Below, piece after piece: positions 39,619-50,489 of a stretch of 64,000 nucleotides of DNA (positions are counted from its first letter, which is position 1; every line of letters begins with the position of its first letter). The stretch spans positions 1 through 64,000 of the forward strand of contig JADFDC010000001.1 of assembly GCA_018263115.1 (NCBI GenBank). The letters run 5' to 3'. The notes under the pieces were generated by a model. It searched no databases. It was not told the origin of the DNA and saw nothing but the letters and a program-made list of their open reading frames with translations. The stretch is from Thiobacillus sp. (lineage in GTDB: Bacteria > Pseudomonadota > Gammaproteobacteria > Burkholderiales > Thiobacillaceae). The translations under genes were made by a program, and so were the position numbers.

Positions 39619-40443
39619 ATGGATTTCATACTCATACTCAAAGCCCTGGTCATGGGCATGGTGGAAGGCCTGACCGAGTTTCTGCCCATTTCCAGCACGG
39701 GACATCTCATCCTGGTGGGTGATCTTCTCGGCTTCAATAACGAAAAAGGCAAGGTTTTTGAAATTGCCATCCAGCTTGGGGCGATCCTTGCGGTGGTGTG
39801 GGATTATCGCTTGCGATTTTCCAGTGTAGCGAAAGGTCTGGGCCGCGATCCCGAAGCCAATCGTTTTATGATCAATTTGCTTCTGGCTTTTATGCCTTTG
39901 GCCATACTTGGCCTTTTGTTCGGCCAGCAAATCAAGGAAACCCTGTTTTCGCCAGTACCGGTCGCGCTGGCATTCATCGTTGGGGGCGTCATCATTCTTT
40001 GGGCGGAGAAAATGCCGCACAGCAAGCACATCGACGAAGTCGACAAGATGACGTGGAAAGATGCGCTGGTGATGGGTTTCATTCAGGCGCTTGCCCTGAT
40101 TCCCGGTACTTCCCGCTCGGGCGCAACGATTATCGGTGGTTTGCTGTATGGACTGTCGCGCAAGGCGGCAACGGAGTTTTCATTCTTTCTTGCGGTGCCG
40201 ACACTGGGCATTGCTTCACTGTATGAACTCTATCAGCACGGGCATTTGTTCACGCGTGAAGATGTTGCCATGTTCGTTGCCGGGTTCGTAGCGTCGTTTG
40301 TCAGCGCAGCGATTGCCGTGCGTGCGCTGATCCGCTTTATTTCGCGGCACGATTTCACGGTGTTTGCCTGGTACCGGATCGTGTTTGGATTGATCGTGCT
40401 GGCGACTGCCTACACTGGTCTGGTGGACTGGAGCACGCCTTGA
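39619..40443 (+). CDS. uppP: UppP (BacA), undecaprenyl-diphosphate phosphatase
   Basis: 274 aa polytopic membrane enzyme that recycles the undecaprenyl carrier for peptidoglycan and LPS. The two family motifs are [19 protein letters not shown] near residues 15-33 and [20 protein letters not shown] in the second half. ATG 39619 gives [17 protein letters not shown]; the open frame begins 11 codons earlier without family support. Single gene between a terminator and the convergent coiled-coil protein gene. Confidence 0.96.
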   Translation: MDFILILKALVMGMVEGLTEFLPISSTGHLILVGDLLGFNNEKGKVFEIAIQLGAILAVVWDYRLRFSSVAKGLGRDPEANRFMINLLLAFMPLAILGLLFGQQIKETLFSPVPVALAFIVGGVIILWAEKMPHSKHIDEVDKMTWKDALVMGFIQALALIPGTSRSGATIIGGLLYGLSRKAATEFSFFLAVPTLGIASLYELYQHGHLFTREDVAMFVAGFVASFVSAAIAVRALIRFISRHDFTVFAWYRIVFGLIVLATAYTGLVDWSTP

Positions 40444-40476
40444 AGCCGTTTTGGGCGGAACGTGTAAGAGCTACGA

Positions 40477-41100
40477 CTATTCATCAAATGCCTTTGGCGA
40501 TTTGTCCTGCCTGATCTGCAGCAGGGCCGCTTGTGCACGGGATGCTTTCTCCATGATCAAGTCCTGCTCGCTTTTTTTCGTCTCTTCGAATGCCCTCGCT
40601 TCCTGCGCGGCCTCGGCCCTGGCCTGGGCTAGCACTGCGCGCGCACGCGCCATTCTTTCTTCACGGGTCATTTCCTGAGTGGAAATTGTTGCCTGGTGTG
40701 CGGCCAGCTCGTTGACCTGAAGATTTTCCAGTGCTGATTTGCGGGCCTGCTCAGCCTGTTCGGCTTTGACCCTGATTTCCTTGCGGGCTTTTTCCTGGGC
40801 GAGTTCGAGCGCCTTGCGTTCCTGGGCGCTCTTGATGGCGGCAAGTCTTGCCGCATCCTCTTCAGCCTGCTGACGTTCGCGTTCTTCTTCCTGCTTGCGT
40901 TCAGCTTCCTGCTTTTTCTGCAGGCGCAGGCGTTCTTCACGCGCCTTTTTCAGTTCGGCCCGGAACTGCTCACCAGACTGCCGGATGCGTTCCGCAGCTG
41001 CTTCCATTTCCTGGAATACATCCCCTTTGCCTTCTGCTGCCTGCACTGCAGGCGTACACAAGAAAACAGCAAGAATTGAAGTAATTAGGAATTTATTCAT
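40477..41100 (-). CDS. Exported coiled-coil protein
   Basis: 207 aa. A signal peptide (MNKFLITSILAVFLCTPAVQ, cut near QAA) precedes a long, very charged coiled coil rich in Glu, Lys, Arg, Gln and Ala, for example EERLRLQKKQEAERKQEEER. GGGAG lies five bases before ATG 41100. It starts 63 bases after chpA stops on the same strand, so it could be the last gene of the chemosensory transcript, though a role there is unproven. Low-complexity composition prevents family assignment. Confidence 0.75.
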   Translation of the reverse strand: MNKFLITSILAVFLCTPAVQAAEGKGDVFQEMEAAAERIRQSGEQFRAELKKAREERLRLQKKQEAERKQEEERERQQAEEDAARLAAIKSAQERKALELAQEKARKEIRVKAEQAEQARKSALENLQVNELAAHQATISTQEMTREERMARARAVLAQARAEAAQEARAFEETKKSEQDLIMEKASRAQAALLQIRQDKSPKAFDE

Positions 41101-41163
41101 GATTTCTCCCATGTCAATCGCTCCGGTTAACGTGCGTAATCCGGGGCAATCAGGATTCGTCAA

Positions 41164-44100
41164 TTACAGCGCCAATTCAGCTTTCAGCGCGCGATCACCC
41201 AACAGTTCGCCGATATGGCCGAGCAGTACGGCTTCCTGGAAAGGCTTGCCCAGATACGTATTGACGCCGATTTCCAGCGCGTGATTGCGGTGCTTGTCGG
41301 CCGTGCGGCTGGTAATCATGATGATTGGCACGGATTTGAGCCGGACATCGTTGCGCATTACGCGCGCCAGTTCGAAGCCGTCCATGCGCGGCATTTCGAC
41401 ATCGAGCAGCACGACATCCGGAACCAGGTCATGCATCTTCTCCAGCGCATCGACGCCGTCTTTCGCGGTGTCGACGCGATATCCTTCTCGGGCCATCAGG
41501 CGGCTGGTGATTTTGCGCACGGTCAGCGAATCATCCACGACCAGCACCATGGGCGCCTGCGGTGTTTCCTGTACCGGCTCAACCTTGATCTGGGCCGGCA
41601 TGGGCGCATCCACGGGTGTGTTCAATGCGCGGATAGCCAGCGGCACGGGGTTCAGAATCAGGATGATTTTGCCGTCACCACGAACCGTTGCGCCGGCAAT
41701 GCCGGTCAACCGGGCAACTTGCGGGCCGGTATTCTTGACCACGATTTCGCGGGCGCCTTCCACGACATCCACCAGCAATGCCGCGTGCGATGTGCCGCTC
41801 TTCATCAGCACTACCGTGTTGAAGCGCTGCACTTCGTGAACGGCATCCGCTTGCCCCAACAGGTGTGGCAGATAGAACAGGGGGTAACGATTGCCGCGCC
41901 ATTCGATGGCGCGCGCCTGCATGGCGGCAGCGAGATGATCGGGCTTGAGTTCCTGAACCTGTTCCACCGTGGTGGCGGGCAAGGCATACTCATGCCTGTT
42001 TGCATTCACGATAACTGCCTGCGTGACGGCAAGCGTGAGCGGCAAATAGATGCTGAATGTGACGCCCTTGCCGATTTCCGTATCAATTTCAATTCGTCCA
42101 CCCAGACTGCTGATTTCATTCTTGACCACGTCCATGCCGACGCCGCGTCCGGCAACTTCGGTGACCTGCTCTGCCGTGGAAAAACCGGGGATGAATATCA
42201 TCTGCGCCAGTTGGCTGTCGGAAGGCTCAACACCCGCGCTCAGCAGATTGAGCGCATGGGCTTTCTCGCGAATACGGTTCAGGTTCAGGCCGGCGCCATC
42301 ATCCTTGATGATCAGCACCATTTCGTTGCCCTCCTGGCGCGCATCGATGCGAATTTCGCCGAATTCCGGCTTGCCTGAAGCGGCACGTGTTTCAGACGAT
42401 TCCAGTCCATGTGCCACCGCGTTACGCAGCAGGTGTTCAATAGGCGCGACAACTTTTTCGAGCACGCCGCGGTCAAGTTCAAGGTCGCCGTTGCGGATGT
42501 CCAGTTGAGCACGCTTGTTCAGATCGCGCCCGGTCTGGCGCACAACCCGATAGAGACGTTCCGAAATGCTGTGCAGGGGAACCATGCGGACACGCAGCAG
42601 GTTCTGCTGCAATTCGCGATTCATGCGGGCCTGCTGAATCAACGCCGCATCGGCTTCGCCCAGTTGCACGGACAGGTTTTGCTGGACGGTGGAAATGTCG
42701 TGCACGCTTTCCGTCAGGAAGCGGGTGACTTCCTGGAAGCGGCTAAAGCGGTCAAATTCAAGCGGGTCAAAATCGCTTTTTCCGCCATGGCTGTGGAAAG
42801 TTGCCTGCATCTGTGCTTCGGCCTGGATTTCAACTTCGCGCATGTGATCCTTGAGGCGGCGCAGCGCTTCGGACAATTCCGAGACTTGCCGCTTGAGGGA
42901 GAACATTTCGCTTTCTATGCGCGAACGCGCGATGGCGACTTCACCGGCTTCGTTGACCATGCGGTCAACCCAGTCCGACCTTACGCGCAGAACCGTGCTT
43001 TCCGACTGCACAGTGGGTATGGGCGCTGTTTGAGCGGAGGCGGTTGTCGTAGCGGCAGGTTCGGATGCCAGGGTGCCGGGCTCTTCTGGTGGGAGAACCA
43101 CGCCAATTTCTGCGGCTTCGGTGTCTGTCTGGGTGACTTCGGTAGTAGCCCCGCCCAGTCTGAGCCTGTCCACGTCATTGGCCATGCGGTCAAACTGGCT
43201 TTCCAGCGCATCGAACACGCTGGCATCGGCGGTCAATCCACTTTCCAGAACCGCGACGACGCGCGATTCCATGATATGAGTCAGTTCGCCCAGACGCATG
43301 CAACCTGCCATGCGTGCCGAGCCCTTGACGGTATGCAGTACGCGGCGCAATTCCGAGGGTGCTTGAACATCTCCGGGTTGAGTCTTCCATCGGCGCAGGC
43401 TTTCCGCCGCAGCGGGAACAAGGCCTTCGGCCTCCTCCAGGAAGATCGGCAAAAGTTCCGCATCGATTTCATCCCGTACCTGCCGTTGTTCAAAGACAGG
43501 TGTATTGGCCTGGCGCTTTGCCTGGGTGATCAGATCTTCAAGGCTGGTTTCTGTTTCCGCCTGCGCGGCTTCAGATTCAGTGGCGCCAGTATTGCCAACG
43601 GATTCGGATTCAGGTTCGGTAGCGGGTGCCAGTTCGGATTCATTGATGTCATTTGCAGCTTCTGTCTCGGCGGACTGCACCAAATCAGTTTCACCCTGCA
43701 AGGGCGCGAAGGTTTCGCACGTCTCAGCGGAGTTTTCCGGATTCGCTGATACGGTTTCCTGGGGTTCCGTAACAGATTCAGTCGTTTCGACGCTTGGAGA
43801 CTCCACGAATTCGACAACGGTCTCGGCTTCAATGCCGGGCAGATACTCTTCAAGCTGCAAGCCAGCCAATGCCCTGATCAGGGATTCCGCGGGAAGCGGC
43901 GCGGCGCCGGCATGAATGTTGTCGATCATGCCAACCAAACGGGAAAGCGCATCCAGCACGGTGGCGCGGGCATTCTGTGGCAAGGGCCTGTCATCCAGTT
44001 CCTTGAGATAGATTTCGATGGCGTGGGCCAGGTCGGAGAGTGCGGTGAATCCGGTGGTGCCGGCTATGCCAGCCAGGGTGTGGACGCCTCGGCGTGCAGA

Positions 44101-47013
44101 CTCGCTGACAAGAGGAACCTCGGACGATGCCAGCCTGTCGTGTTCCTCGAGCAGGGACTGCGACCAGAGGGAAGATTCATCCTTGAATATCTGATACAGC
44201 CCAGGCGACAGACGAACCCCGGCAACCAGGATGTCCACTTCGATGGGCTCAGGTTCGGTTTCCTGCGCGGTTTCTTCAGGAATGGATGCTTCGTTTTCGG
44301 CAGGCGTTTCTTGTGGCGTCTCAGTCGTCAGCGATTCAATCCCGGAATCGACGGGCCCGGATTCAACAGGCACAGTTTCAACAAGCTCGGTTTCGACAGG
44401 CGCTTCAATATGAAGGGGTTCGCCTTGCGCAACGCGCGCCACAGCGGCAAGCAATCCCTCCGAGGCCACCCTGGCCCGGCCGCTTGCCTGCAACTGGGCG
44501 ATCCAGCCGGCAAAATGGTCGTGCGACAACATGACCACGTCAAGCAGGTCTGGGCTTGCGGACTTTTCCTCGGCAAGCCAACCGTTCATCAATTGTTCGA
44601 GTTCCCAGGCGACTTCGCCGAAATCGGTCAGCCCGACCATGCGGCCACTGCCCTTGAGCGTGTGGAAGGCGCGCCGGATGACGGTCAAGCTTACCTTGTT
44701 ATCGCCCTGGGTACGGCACGCAGCCTGAGCGCCGTTGAGGGTTTGCAATACTTCGTTGGCTTCTTCCAGGAAGATTTCGAGCAGTTCGCTGTCGACCGCT
44801 GCGGTTTCTTCCTCGACTGTCTGTTCTGATGAATCGGCATGCTCGCTGGCAGCGTGATCTGGTGAGAATGATTCAAATGCGTATTCAGGCGCGTCAACTT
44901 CTGCCACGACATGTTCGTCCGGCACAGATGAAACAGGTTCATCCACCGTAGTGTCAGGGCTGGTCTCGGCTTCGCTGAATTCCACTGCGCTGGCATCATC
45001 TTCGACAAGGCCCAATGCCTCGACGGTGGCAATTTCGACAGGCAGGAAGACAATGTCGTGGCCTGTCAGGTGTGCAATCGCGGCCGCCAGACTTTCATCC
45101 GGGTTCCCGACGTTGACCATGCGGAAGGCATTTTCAACAGCGGATTTCAGTGCTCTATCCGCTATCAGGTCAGCGTCATGGCCCAGTTCAGTCAGGGCCG
45201 CCAGGCACTTTTTTCTGGTATCGTCGCCTCCCGTGCCTTGCCAGTCCAGGTAAGAAGCGGCAACTGTCGCCTTGCGTGAGGCCAGTCCGTCTTCCACGGT
45301 GGGGATGAGATTTGCCGAGGCGGATTCGGGTTCGTCCAGGCCGAAGGAGATTCGGGCAGGCGCAAGAATTCTTGCGGCATCCTGGCGTCCGGCGCAATGC
45401 GCTTCGATGAACAGCCCGATACTGGACAGCGCATCGGCAATTCTTGTTTTTTCCTCGTTGCTTGGGCTGCCTTCAACCAGATAAGGGCTCACCAAATCCA
45501 TTCCACACCCCAGCAGCTGCGAGGCCGCATCCTGTTCAAGCATGGACAAGGCGCCCTGGATCTGTGCTGTCAGGGCCTCGATGTTGGATAGCGCGCCACG
45601 CTCATCGGGATTGCGGAAGAAGGTATCGAGGCTTTCTTCCATCTGATGAAGGCTGGAACTGATTTCGCGACCCAGCTGGGACAGCAATGCGTGCTCCGAG
45701 GCCTTGCGTGTGCCTTCATCGAGCAGGTCCTCGGCGCCGCCAACTGCTTGCCCTGACAGCGCAGCCTTGATCCGGCGGACCTGGCTTTCTGCGCGCGAGG
45801 GAAAATCATGATCGAACACGTCCTCGCTGCTGGTGGCGTTTTGCAGGAAAAGCAGGGTCGTGGCAATTTCCAGCCGGACAGCGTCACGTGTCTCGTCACT
45901 CAGTTGCGCGATGGACGATACGGCTTCTTTCAGGGTGCCGGTCAATTGAACCAGCGAGGGCACCTCGATCGTGCCTGCCTGGGCATTAAGCCGGGTTGAG
46001 CATGTCTGGAAGTCATTTAATGCCGTGGCATTCCCTTCGGCAAAGGCGCTCCAGTGATGCCGGGCTTCGGTCAATGTTTCCTTCAAGGCGGCCAGCAGGG
46101 GGCGTACCCGCGCCAGTTGTTCAGCGTCCAGCGCCGCGTGTTTGGGCAGATATTTTTCGAGGGCAAACGCGGAGCGGACTGCTTGTGCTTCATCACCGAC
46201 GGATTTGCTTTTTGCGATGAAAAACAGGGCATCGCGCATCAGCCGCTCCGCGACCTGGGGCGACCCGTCCGTCAACCTGCGCATTTGCAGGTCAATCCGT
46301 GCCAGCAGTTGCTTGACGTGGAAATCGGGTTCGACCCCCTTGTTCTGCAAGGCATCGATAAATCCGACGCAAGCCCACCAGAATGTCCTGGCAGCCTGAG
46401 AGGGAACGGCGGTTTCAATCTGGGAGAGCGATTTGCGCATGGCGGCCAGCCCGGCATCGACTTGCACGCCGCGCAGGAATGCAAGCAGGCCGCGCTGGAA
46501 TCCGGCACGAGAGGCTTTTACCAGGGCAGTGAGTTCAGATGCAGGAATTTCCGGGGAAGCGGATTCAACAGAGCGGACTTGCAGGCTGGGATAGAACAGT
46601 TCGCCTTCAAAAATATGGTCCGCGCCATTCAGTTCGCGAAGCTTGCGATAGACCGGGAACAAGGCAAGCTCGCCTTCGCCCCGGCCTTCAGCCATGCGGG
46701 ATACCCACTTTAGCAATGATTCCAGCGCTTCGATTACCGTGCCGGTTGCCTGGTCTGCCTGCACCGTGCGGCTGTCCATGGCGGTAAGGGTTTCCTCGAG
46801 CGCGGAAGCGACCGCGGCCGCTCCTTCCAGCCCCACCATGCGCAGCGCGCCGGTGGCTTGATGTGACTCATCCCGCGCCAGACGCAAGGCATTTTCCAGG
46901 CTGGCATCAGCCTGGTAGGCGCGGATGCGGTCGACCGCGCTTTTAAGTGCGGCTTCGATGTCGCCCCGAACCCAGTTCAGCGGTCCGGTATCAAATTCCA
47001 ACATGGCGCTCAT
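41164..47013 (-). CDS. chpA: ChpA-like hybrid CheA histidine kinase of the pilus chemosensory system
   Basis: 1949 aa cytoplasmic hybrid kinase. Its N-terminal ~700 residues are helical with a His-less Hpt-like stretch (ATGALRMVGLEG). Canonical Hpt domains follow with histidines near residues 783 (HTLKGSGRMVGL), 977 (HTLAGIAGTTGF) and 1227 (HTVKGSARMAGC), separated by acidic linkers. The kinase ATPase has LLRNAVAHGLE (~1528), IKDDGAGLN and GRGVGMDVVKNEISSLGG. A CheW domain (~1665-1790) and a C-terminal receiver (MVLVVDDSLTVRKITSRLM, phospho-Asp in LLDVEMPRMDGFE) end it. In Pseudomonas such a protein controls type IV pilus twitching. Last large gene of the pilGHIJ operon. Confidence 0.95.
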   Translation of the reverse strand: MSAMLEFDTGPLNWVRGDIEAALKSAVDRIRAYQADASLENALRLARDESHQATGALRMVGLEGAAAVASALEETLTAMDSRTVQADQATGTVIEALESLLKWVSRMAEGRGEGELALFPVYRKLRELNGADHIFEGELFYPSLQVRSVESASPEIPASELTALVKASRAGFQRGLLAFLRGVQVDAGLAAMRKSLSQIETAVPSQAARTFWWACVGFIDALQNKGVEPDFHVKQLLARIDLQMRRLTDGSPQVAERLMRDALFFIAKSKSVGDEAQAVRSAFALEKYLPKHAALDAEQLARVRPLLAALKETLTEARHHWSAFAEGNATALNDFQTCSTRLNAQAGTIEVPSLVQLTGTLKEAVSSIAQLSDETRDAVRLEIATTLLFLQNATSSEDVFDHDFPSRAESQVRRIKAALSGQAVGGAEDLLDEGTRKASEHALLSQLGREISSSLHQMEESLDTFFRNPDERGALSNIEALTAQIQGALSMLEQDAASQLLGCGMDLVSPYLVEGSPSNEEKTRIADALSSIGLFIEAHCAGRQDAARILAPARISFGLDEPESASANLIPTVEDGLASRKATVAASYLDWQGTGGDDTRKKCLAALTELGHDADLIADRALKSAVENAFRMVNVGNPDESLAAAIAHLTGHDIVFLPVEIATVEALGLVEDDASAVEFSEAETSPDTTVDEPVSSVPDEHVVAEVDAPEYAFESFSPDHAASEHADSSEQTVEEETAAVDSELLEIFLEEANEVLQTLNGAQAACRTQGDNKVSLTVIRRAFHTLKGSGRMVGLTDFGEVAWELEQLMNGWLAEEKSASPDLLDVVMLSHDHFAGWIAQLQASGRARVASEGLLAAVARVAQGEPLHIEAPVETELVETVPVESGPVDSGIESLTTETPQETPAENEASIPEETAQETEPEPIEVDILVAGVRLSPGLYQIFKDESSLWSQSLLEEHDRLASSEVPLVSESARRGVHTLAGIAGTTGFTALSDLAHAIEIYLKELDDRPLPQNARATVLDALSRLVGMIDNIHAGAAPLPAESLIRALAGLQLEEYLPGIEAETVVEFVESPSVETTESVTEPQETVSANPENSAETCETFAPLQGETDLVQSAETEAANDINESELAPATEPESESVGNTGATESEAAQAETETSLEDLITQAKRQANTPVFEQRQVRDEIDAELLPIFLEEAEGLVPAAAESLRRWKTQPGDVQAPSELRRVLHTVKGSARMAGCMRLGELTHIMESRVVAVLESGLTADASVFDALESQFDRMANDVDRLRLGGATTEVTQTDTEAAEIGVVLPPEEPGTLASEPAATTTASAQTAPIPTVQSESTVLRVRSDWVDRMVNEAGEVAIARSRIESEMFSLKRQVSELSEALRRLKDHMREVEIQAEAQMQATFHSHGGKSDFDPLEFDRFSRFQEVTRFLTESVHDISTVQQNLSVQLGEADAALIQQARMNRELQQNLLRVRMVPLHSISERLYRVVRQTGRDLNKRAQLDIRNGDLELDRGVLEKVVAPIEHLLRNAVAHGLESSETRAASGKPEFGEIRIDARQEGNEMVLIIKDDGAGLNLNRIREKAHALNLLSAGVEPSDSQLAQMIFIPGFSTAEQVTEVAGRGVGMDVVKNEISSLGGRIEIDTEIGKGVTFSIYLPLTLAVTQAVIVNANRHEYALPATTVEQVQELKPDHLAAAMQARAIEWRGNRYPLFYLPHLLGQADAVHEVQRFNTVVLMKSGTSHAALLVDVVEGAREIVVKNTGPQVARLTGIAGATVRGDGKIILILNPVPLAIRALNTPVDAPMPAQIKVEPVQETPQAPMVLVVDDSLTVRKITSRLMAREGYRVDTAKDGVDALEKMHDLVPDVVLLDVEMPRMDGFELARVMRNDVRLKSVPIIMITSRTADKHRNHALEIGVNTYLGKPFQEAVLLGHIGELLGDRALKAELAL

Positions 47014-47037
47014 GGCACGTTTTCCTTTTCAAACGGG

Positions 47038-49146
47038 TTACGCGAGCTTGAAGCCCGATACGGAATGCTTCAGCGAATCGGCCAGTTTGGTCAGGCCGCC
47101 CAGAGACTGAGCCGTCTTTTGGGTGCCTTCACTGGTTTGCACCGAAATGTTGCGGATTTCCTGCATGGTTTCCGCGACCTTGGCGGTCGCTTCCGCCTGG
47201 GATTGCGTGGTGCTGGAAATGTCGGCAATCAGGCTGGCCAGTTTTTTCGACACATGGCCAATTTCGTTCAGGGTCTGACCCGCCGCATCAGACAGCTTGG
47301 CGCCTTCCACCACCGCTTGCGTGGAGATTTCCATGGCGGCCACCGTGTCCTGGGTATCGGATTGAATGGTTTTGACGATGGCGGAAATCTGCTTGGTCGC
47401 TTCCGCCGAACGTTCCGCCAGGCGCTGAACTTCTTCCGCAACCACCGAGAATCCGCGGCCGGCTTCACCCGCCGAAGCGGCCTGGATGGCGGCGTTGAGT
47501 GCCAGAACGTTGGTCTGTTCGGTAATGTCTGAGATCAGTTCCACGATTTCGCCAATTTCCTGCGACGACTCGCCCAGCCGCTTGATCCGCTTGGACGTTT
47601 CCTGAATCTGTTCGCGCAGCGAATTCATGCCTGATATGGTGTTCTGCACGGCCTGCTGGCCCTTTTCAGCCGCGGACAGGGATTGCTGAGCAACGTTGGC
47701 GGATTCGACCGCATTGGCCGACACCTTCTGCACCGACTGGGAGATGTCCACCACCGCCAGCGAGGTTTCTTCAATTTCATCCGCCTGACGCCGAGCTGCT
47801 GAGCTGAGCTGTTCGGAAACCTGCGTCGCATCACGCGCGGCGGAATCCAGCTGAACCGTCGCGTTGTTGATGCCGCGCACCAGGCCGCGCAATTCTTCAA
47901 CGGTGAAGTTAATCGAGTCGGCGATGGCGCCGGTGATGTTCTCAGTCACGCTGGCATTGATGGTCAGGTTGCCTTCCGCCAGTTCGCCCAGTTCGTCCAT
48001 GAGACGAAGAATGGCTTCCTGATTGCGGCGGTTTTCCTCTTCGCTCTTGCGCGCGCGGGCTTTGGTTTCGTTGATGTTGATCAGGCCCAACAGCACGAGG
48101 GAGGCGAGCGACACCATGGCAAGCAGGCCGGCAAGCAGATAGGAGATCGTACCGGCTGTGTCAAAGGTACGGCTCAATTCGCTGGCATCCTTCAGCAGCT
48201 TGTCGCTTTCCTGGAACAGGGCCATCGCGGCGCCCTTTGACTTGACCAGTACTGGTGTGTGGGACAGGACGCCACCAACCGATTCAACCAGATCGCCGGT
48301 CTGGTCGCCGACATCTGCCAGTATGCCGCCGGCATTACCGCCGATGGAGGCGTCTTCCAGTGAAACCACTGTATTGCGGAAGCTGGTAATGTCTTTTTCC
48401 AGTTGGATAAAGACTGCTGGCGTGGGGTTGGTGGTTGCCTGCAGTGCATTGGCATTCTTGGCGATCCGCTGGGTCAGCATGACCAGATGGTTGGCTTGCG
48501 AAACCACTCTGGAACTGGCGCCGCCATGCAACAGGGCAGACGAAAGTTGTTCGGTCATTTCCAGCATGTCATCGGAAAGCTTGGCAATCTTGTAAATGTT
48601 CTTGCTCGAATCGAGCAGAACCTTCTCGTTCTTGCCGATTACCGCGGCTTGCGGTTCCAGTTTTTCCCAGACTTCGGAGATTCTTGCCAGAATCACTTGG
48701 GCGTCAGCGGGCGATGCCGGCGCGGAGTCGTCCCCGTCGCGCAGGCCTTTGACGGATTTGGAGAATTCCATCCGCCCCTTGTCGAATTCCTTGAATGCCT
48801 CAGTGTTGCCCTGAACGGCCTGTTGCGCAAGGCTGGGCAGACGCTGGGTCAACGTTGCGATCTGGCCGGCACGGTCGAGATAGTGTGCCTGGTTGCCTGA
48901 CTTGACGACGCCATAAATGGTGAATCCGGCTGCCAGCAGCAGGGAGATAATCAGCGCGCCACCGGTATACAAGTACTGCTTTTCTACCGGCAGATGCGCC
49001 ACCAGCGGCACTTTGCCCGGCTCGCGGTCGGCAAGCTTGCGCATTCCCTCCATGATCATGGTCGTATGTTCCGACTGTCCCTTGCCTTTTCCGGAACCGG
49101 ACATGCGGCCTGCCAGGCCCTTGAGTTGAGTAATGGAAATTGCCAT
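47038..49146 (-). CDS. pilJ: PilJ, methyl-accepting chemotaxis protein
   Basis: 702 aa transmembrane chemoreceptor. The first helix is near residues 55-78 ([20 protein letters not shown]), the periplasmic sensor spans to about residue 325, and the second helix is [25 protein letters not shown]-like region and the signalling hairpin [20 protein letters not shown] follow, then [20 protein letters not shown]. It lacks the usual C-terminal CheR-docking pentapeptide. It feeds the ChpA kinase through PilI. No pilK or chpB (methylation) genes are in this operon. Confidence 0.95.
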   Translation of the reverse strand: MAISITQLKGLAGRMSGSGKGKGQSEHTTMIMEGMRKLADREPGKVPLVAHLPVEKQYLYTGGALIISLLLAAGFTIYGVVKSGNQAHYLDRAGQIATLTQRLPSLAQQAVQGNTEAFKEFDKGRMEFSKSVKGLRDGDDSAPASPADAQVILARISEVWEKLEPQAAVIGKNEKVLLDSSKNIYKIAKLSDDMLEMTEQLSSALLHGGASSRVVSQANHLVMLTQRIAKNANALQATTNPTPAVFIQLEKDITSFRNTVVSLEDASIGGNAGGILADVGDQTGDLVESVGGVLSHTPVLVKSKGAAMALFQESDKLLKDASELSRTFDTAGTISYLLAGLLAMVSLASLVLLGLININETKARARKSEEENRRNQEAILRLMDELGELAEGNLTINASVTENITGAIADSINFTVEELRGLVRGINNATVQLDSAARDATQVSEQLSSAARRQADEIEETSLAVVDISQSVQKVSANAVESANVAQQSLSAAEKGQQAVQNTISGMNSLREQIQETSKRIKRLGESSQEIGEIVELISDITEQTNVLALNAAIQAASAGEAGRGFSVVAEEVQRLAERSAEATKQISAIVKTIQSDTQDTVAAMEISTQAVVEGAKLSDAAGQTLNEIGHVSKKLASLIADISSTTQSQAEATAKVAETMQEIRNISVQTSEGTQKTAQSLGGLTKLADSLKHSVSGFKLA

Positions 49147-49167
49147 CTGCTTCTCCGCTAGGTGTGG

Positions 49168-49677
49168 TTATGCTTCCACGGTGAGAAAATCGGACTCCGC
49201 CAGAAAGCGGGCCATGTTGATTTCATTCCAGTGCGTACCACTGGAATCGAGTGTCTGTTGCGTGGCCCATGGCCACATGCCCGGGATGCCTTGTGCATCC
49301 TGGCTGCCGGACTGCTTCAGGCCCAAGGCCTTTTGCACCAGCAGGGCCGCGTTCACCCCGTGCTTCCGGTGGGCCAGAACGAGGCGGTTTTCACTGGATT
49401 CTGGGGTGGGCTTGCCGGTCAGGAATTCACTGAGATCGGATACCGCATACAAATTGCCACGTATGTTGGCGAGGCCGCGGAACCAGGACTTGGCCCCGGG
49501 TACCGGCAGAATGTCGGGCACCGGCATGACTTCTTCGATTTCGGAAAGCGGCACCAGCCAGTTCTGTCCGGCTGTCATGAATCCAAGACGCGAGGTTTCC
49601 GCTGGAAGCGAAGCCGCCGCCTGCAGACGTTTGGAAAGTTCGGTTTGAAACTGACGGAGATTGAATCTGCGCGACAT
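49168..49677 (-). CDS. pilI: PilI, CheW-like coupling protein
   Basis: 169 aa CheW-domain protein that bridges the PilJ receptor and ChpA kinase. It contains LGFMTAGQNWLVPLSEIEEV, MPVPDILPVPGAKSWFRGLA and NIRGNLYAVSDLSEFLTGKP, the usual CheW-like sequence of two small beta barrels. Located between pilH and pilJ with short gaps, all on the minus strand. Confidence 0.92.
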   Translation of the reverse strand: MSRRFNLRQFQTELSKRLQAAASLPAETSRLGFMTAGQNWLVPLSEIEEVMPVPDILPVPGAKSWFRGLANIRGNLYAVSDLSEFLTGKPTPESSENRLVLAHRKHGVNAALLVQKALGLKQSGSQDAQGIPGMWPWATQQTLDSSGTHWNEINMARFLAESDFLTVEA

Positions 49678-49698
49678 CTTTATTCGTTCCCGGTTAGA

Positions 49699-50064
49699 TC
49701 AGCCCAGTGCGCGTATCTGCTTGATCAGCTCATCAGGGTTGACCGGCTTGACCATGTAGGCCGCCGCGCCCTGGCGTAAGCCCCAAACCTTGTCGGTTTC
49801 CTGTCCCTTGGTCGTGCACATGATGACGGGAATGTTTTTGGTGTCTTCTTCCTTGGACAGGGCGCGGGTGGCCTGAAAACCATTCATGCCCGGCATGATG
49901 ACGTCCATGATGATGAGGTCGGGATGGGTCTGCCTGGCTTGCGCCACGCCCTCTTCGCCGTTTTCCGCCATGCTGACCAGAAACCCGTTCTTGACCAGCA
50001 ATTCAGAAATGAAAAAGCGTTCGGTAGGAGAATCATCCACTACGAGAATGCGACTAATGGCCAT
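49699..50064 (-). CDS. pilH: PilH, response regulator receiver
   Basis: 121 aa stand-alone receiver. The acidic pocket is in ILVVDDSPTERFFISELL, the phospho-acceptor Asp in DLIIMDVIMPGMNGFQATRA, and the switch residues in IPVIMCTTKGQETDKVWGLR with the conserved Lys in AYMVKPVNPDELIK. No output domain, as expected for PilH, which affects pilus retraction and acts as a phosphate partner of ChpA. Follows pilG by 14 bases. Confidence 0.92.
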   Translation of the reverse strand: MAISRILVVDDSPTERFFISELLVKNGFLVSMAENGEEGVAQARQTHPDLIIMDVIMPGMNGFQATRALSKEEDTKNIPVIMCTTKGQETDKVWGLRQGAAAYMVKPVNPDELIKQIRALG

Positions 50065-50078
50065 GAATTGCTCCTGAT

Positions 50079-50489
50079 TCAGGCTGCCTTCGGCAGGGTG
50101 TGTTCACGCACTGCCTTGAGCAGCGTGTCTTTGGTAAATGGCTTGGTCAGATACTCGTCCGACCCGACCATGCGGCCGCGCGCGCGATCGAACAGTCCAT
50201 CTTTGGATGAGAGCATGATCACGGGTGTGCCGCGGTAGCGGTTGTTTCGCTTGATCAGCGAGCAGGTCTGGTATCCGTCCAGACGCGGCATCATGATATC
50301 CACGAAGACCAGGTCGGGCTGGTGGTCGGTAATTTTTGCCAGGGCGTCAAAACCATCCTGGGCAAGAATGACTTCACAGCCGGCCTGATTGAGAAAAATT
50401 TCGGCACTGCGCCTTATGGTGTTGCTATCGTCAATCACCATGACTTTCACGCCTTTCAGGGCTGGGGCTTCGGACACATTTCCCTCCAT
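50079..50489 (-). CDS. pilG: PilG, response regulator receiver
   Basis: 136 aa receiver without output domain. It has VMVIDDSNTIRRSAEIFLNQ, phospho-Asp in PDLVFVDIMMPRLDGYQTCS, and IMLSSKDGLFDRARGRMVGS with Lys in EYLTKPFTKDTL. PilG promotes pilus extension in the Chp system. First gene of the operon; its promoter must lie in the 241-base gap upstream, where I see no clear consensus. Confidence 0.92.
   Translation of the reverse strand: MEGNVSEAPALKGVKVMVIDDSNTIRRSAEIFLNQAGCEVILAQDGFDALAKITDHQPDLVFVDIMMPRLDGYQTCSLIKRNNRYRGTPVIMLSSKDGLFDRARGRMVGSDEYLTKPFTKDTLLKAVREHTLPKAA

Noticed and set aside
42409-43749. 446-codon plus-strand frame opposite chpA
   Set aside because: Phe/Gly/His-rich shadow of the chpA coding sequence without motifs.
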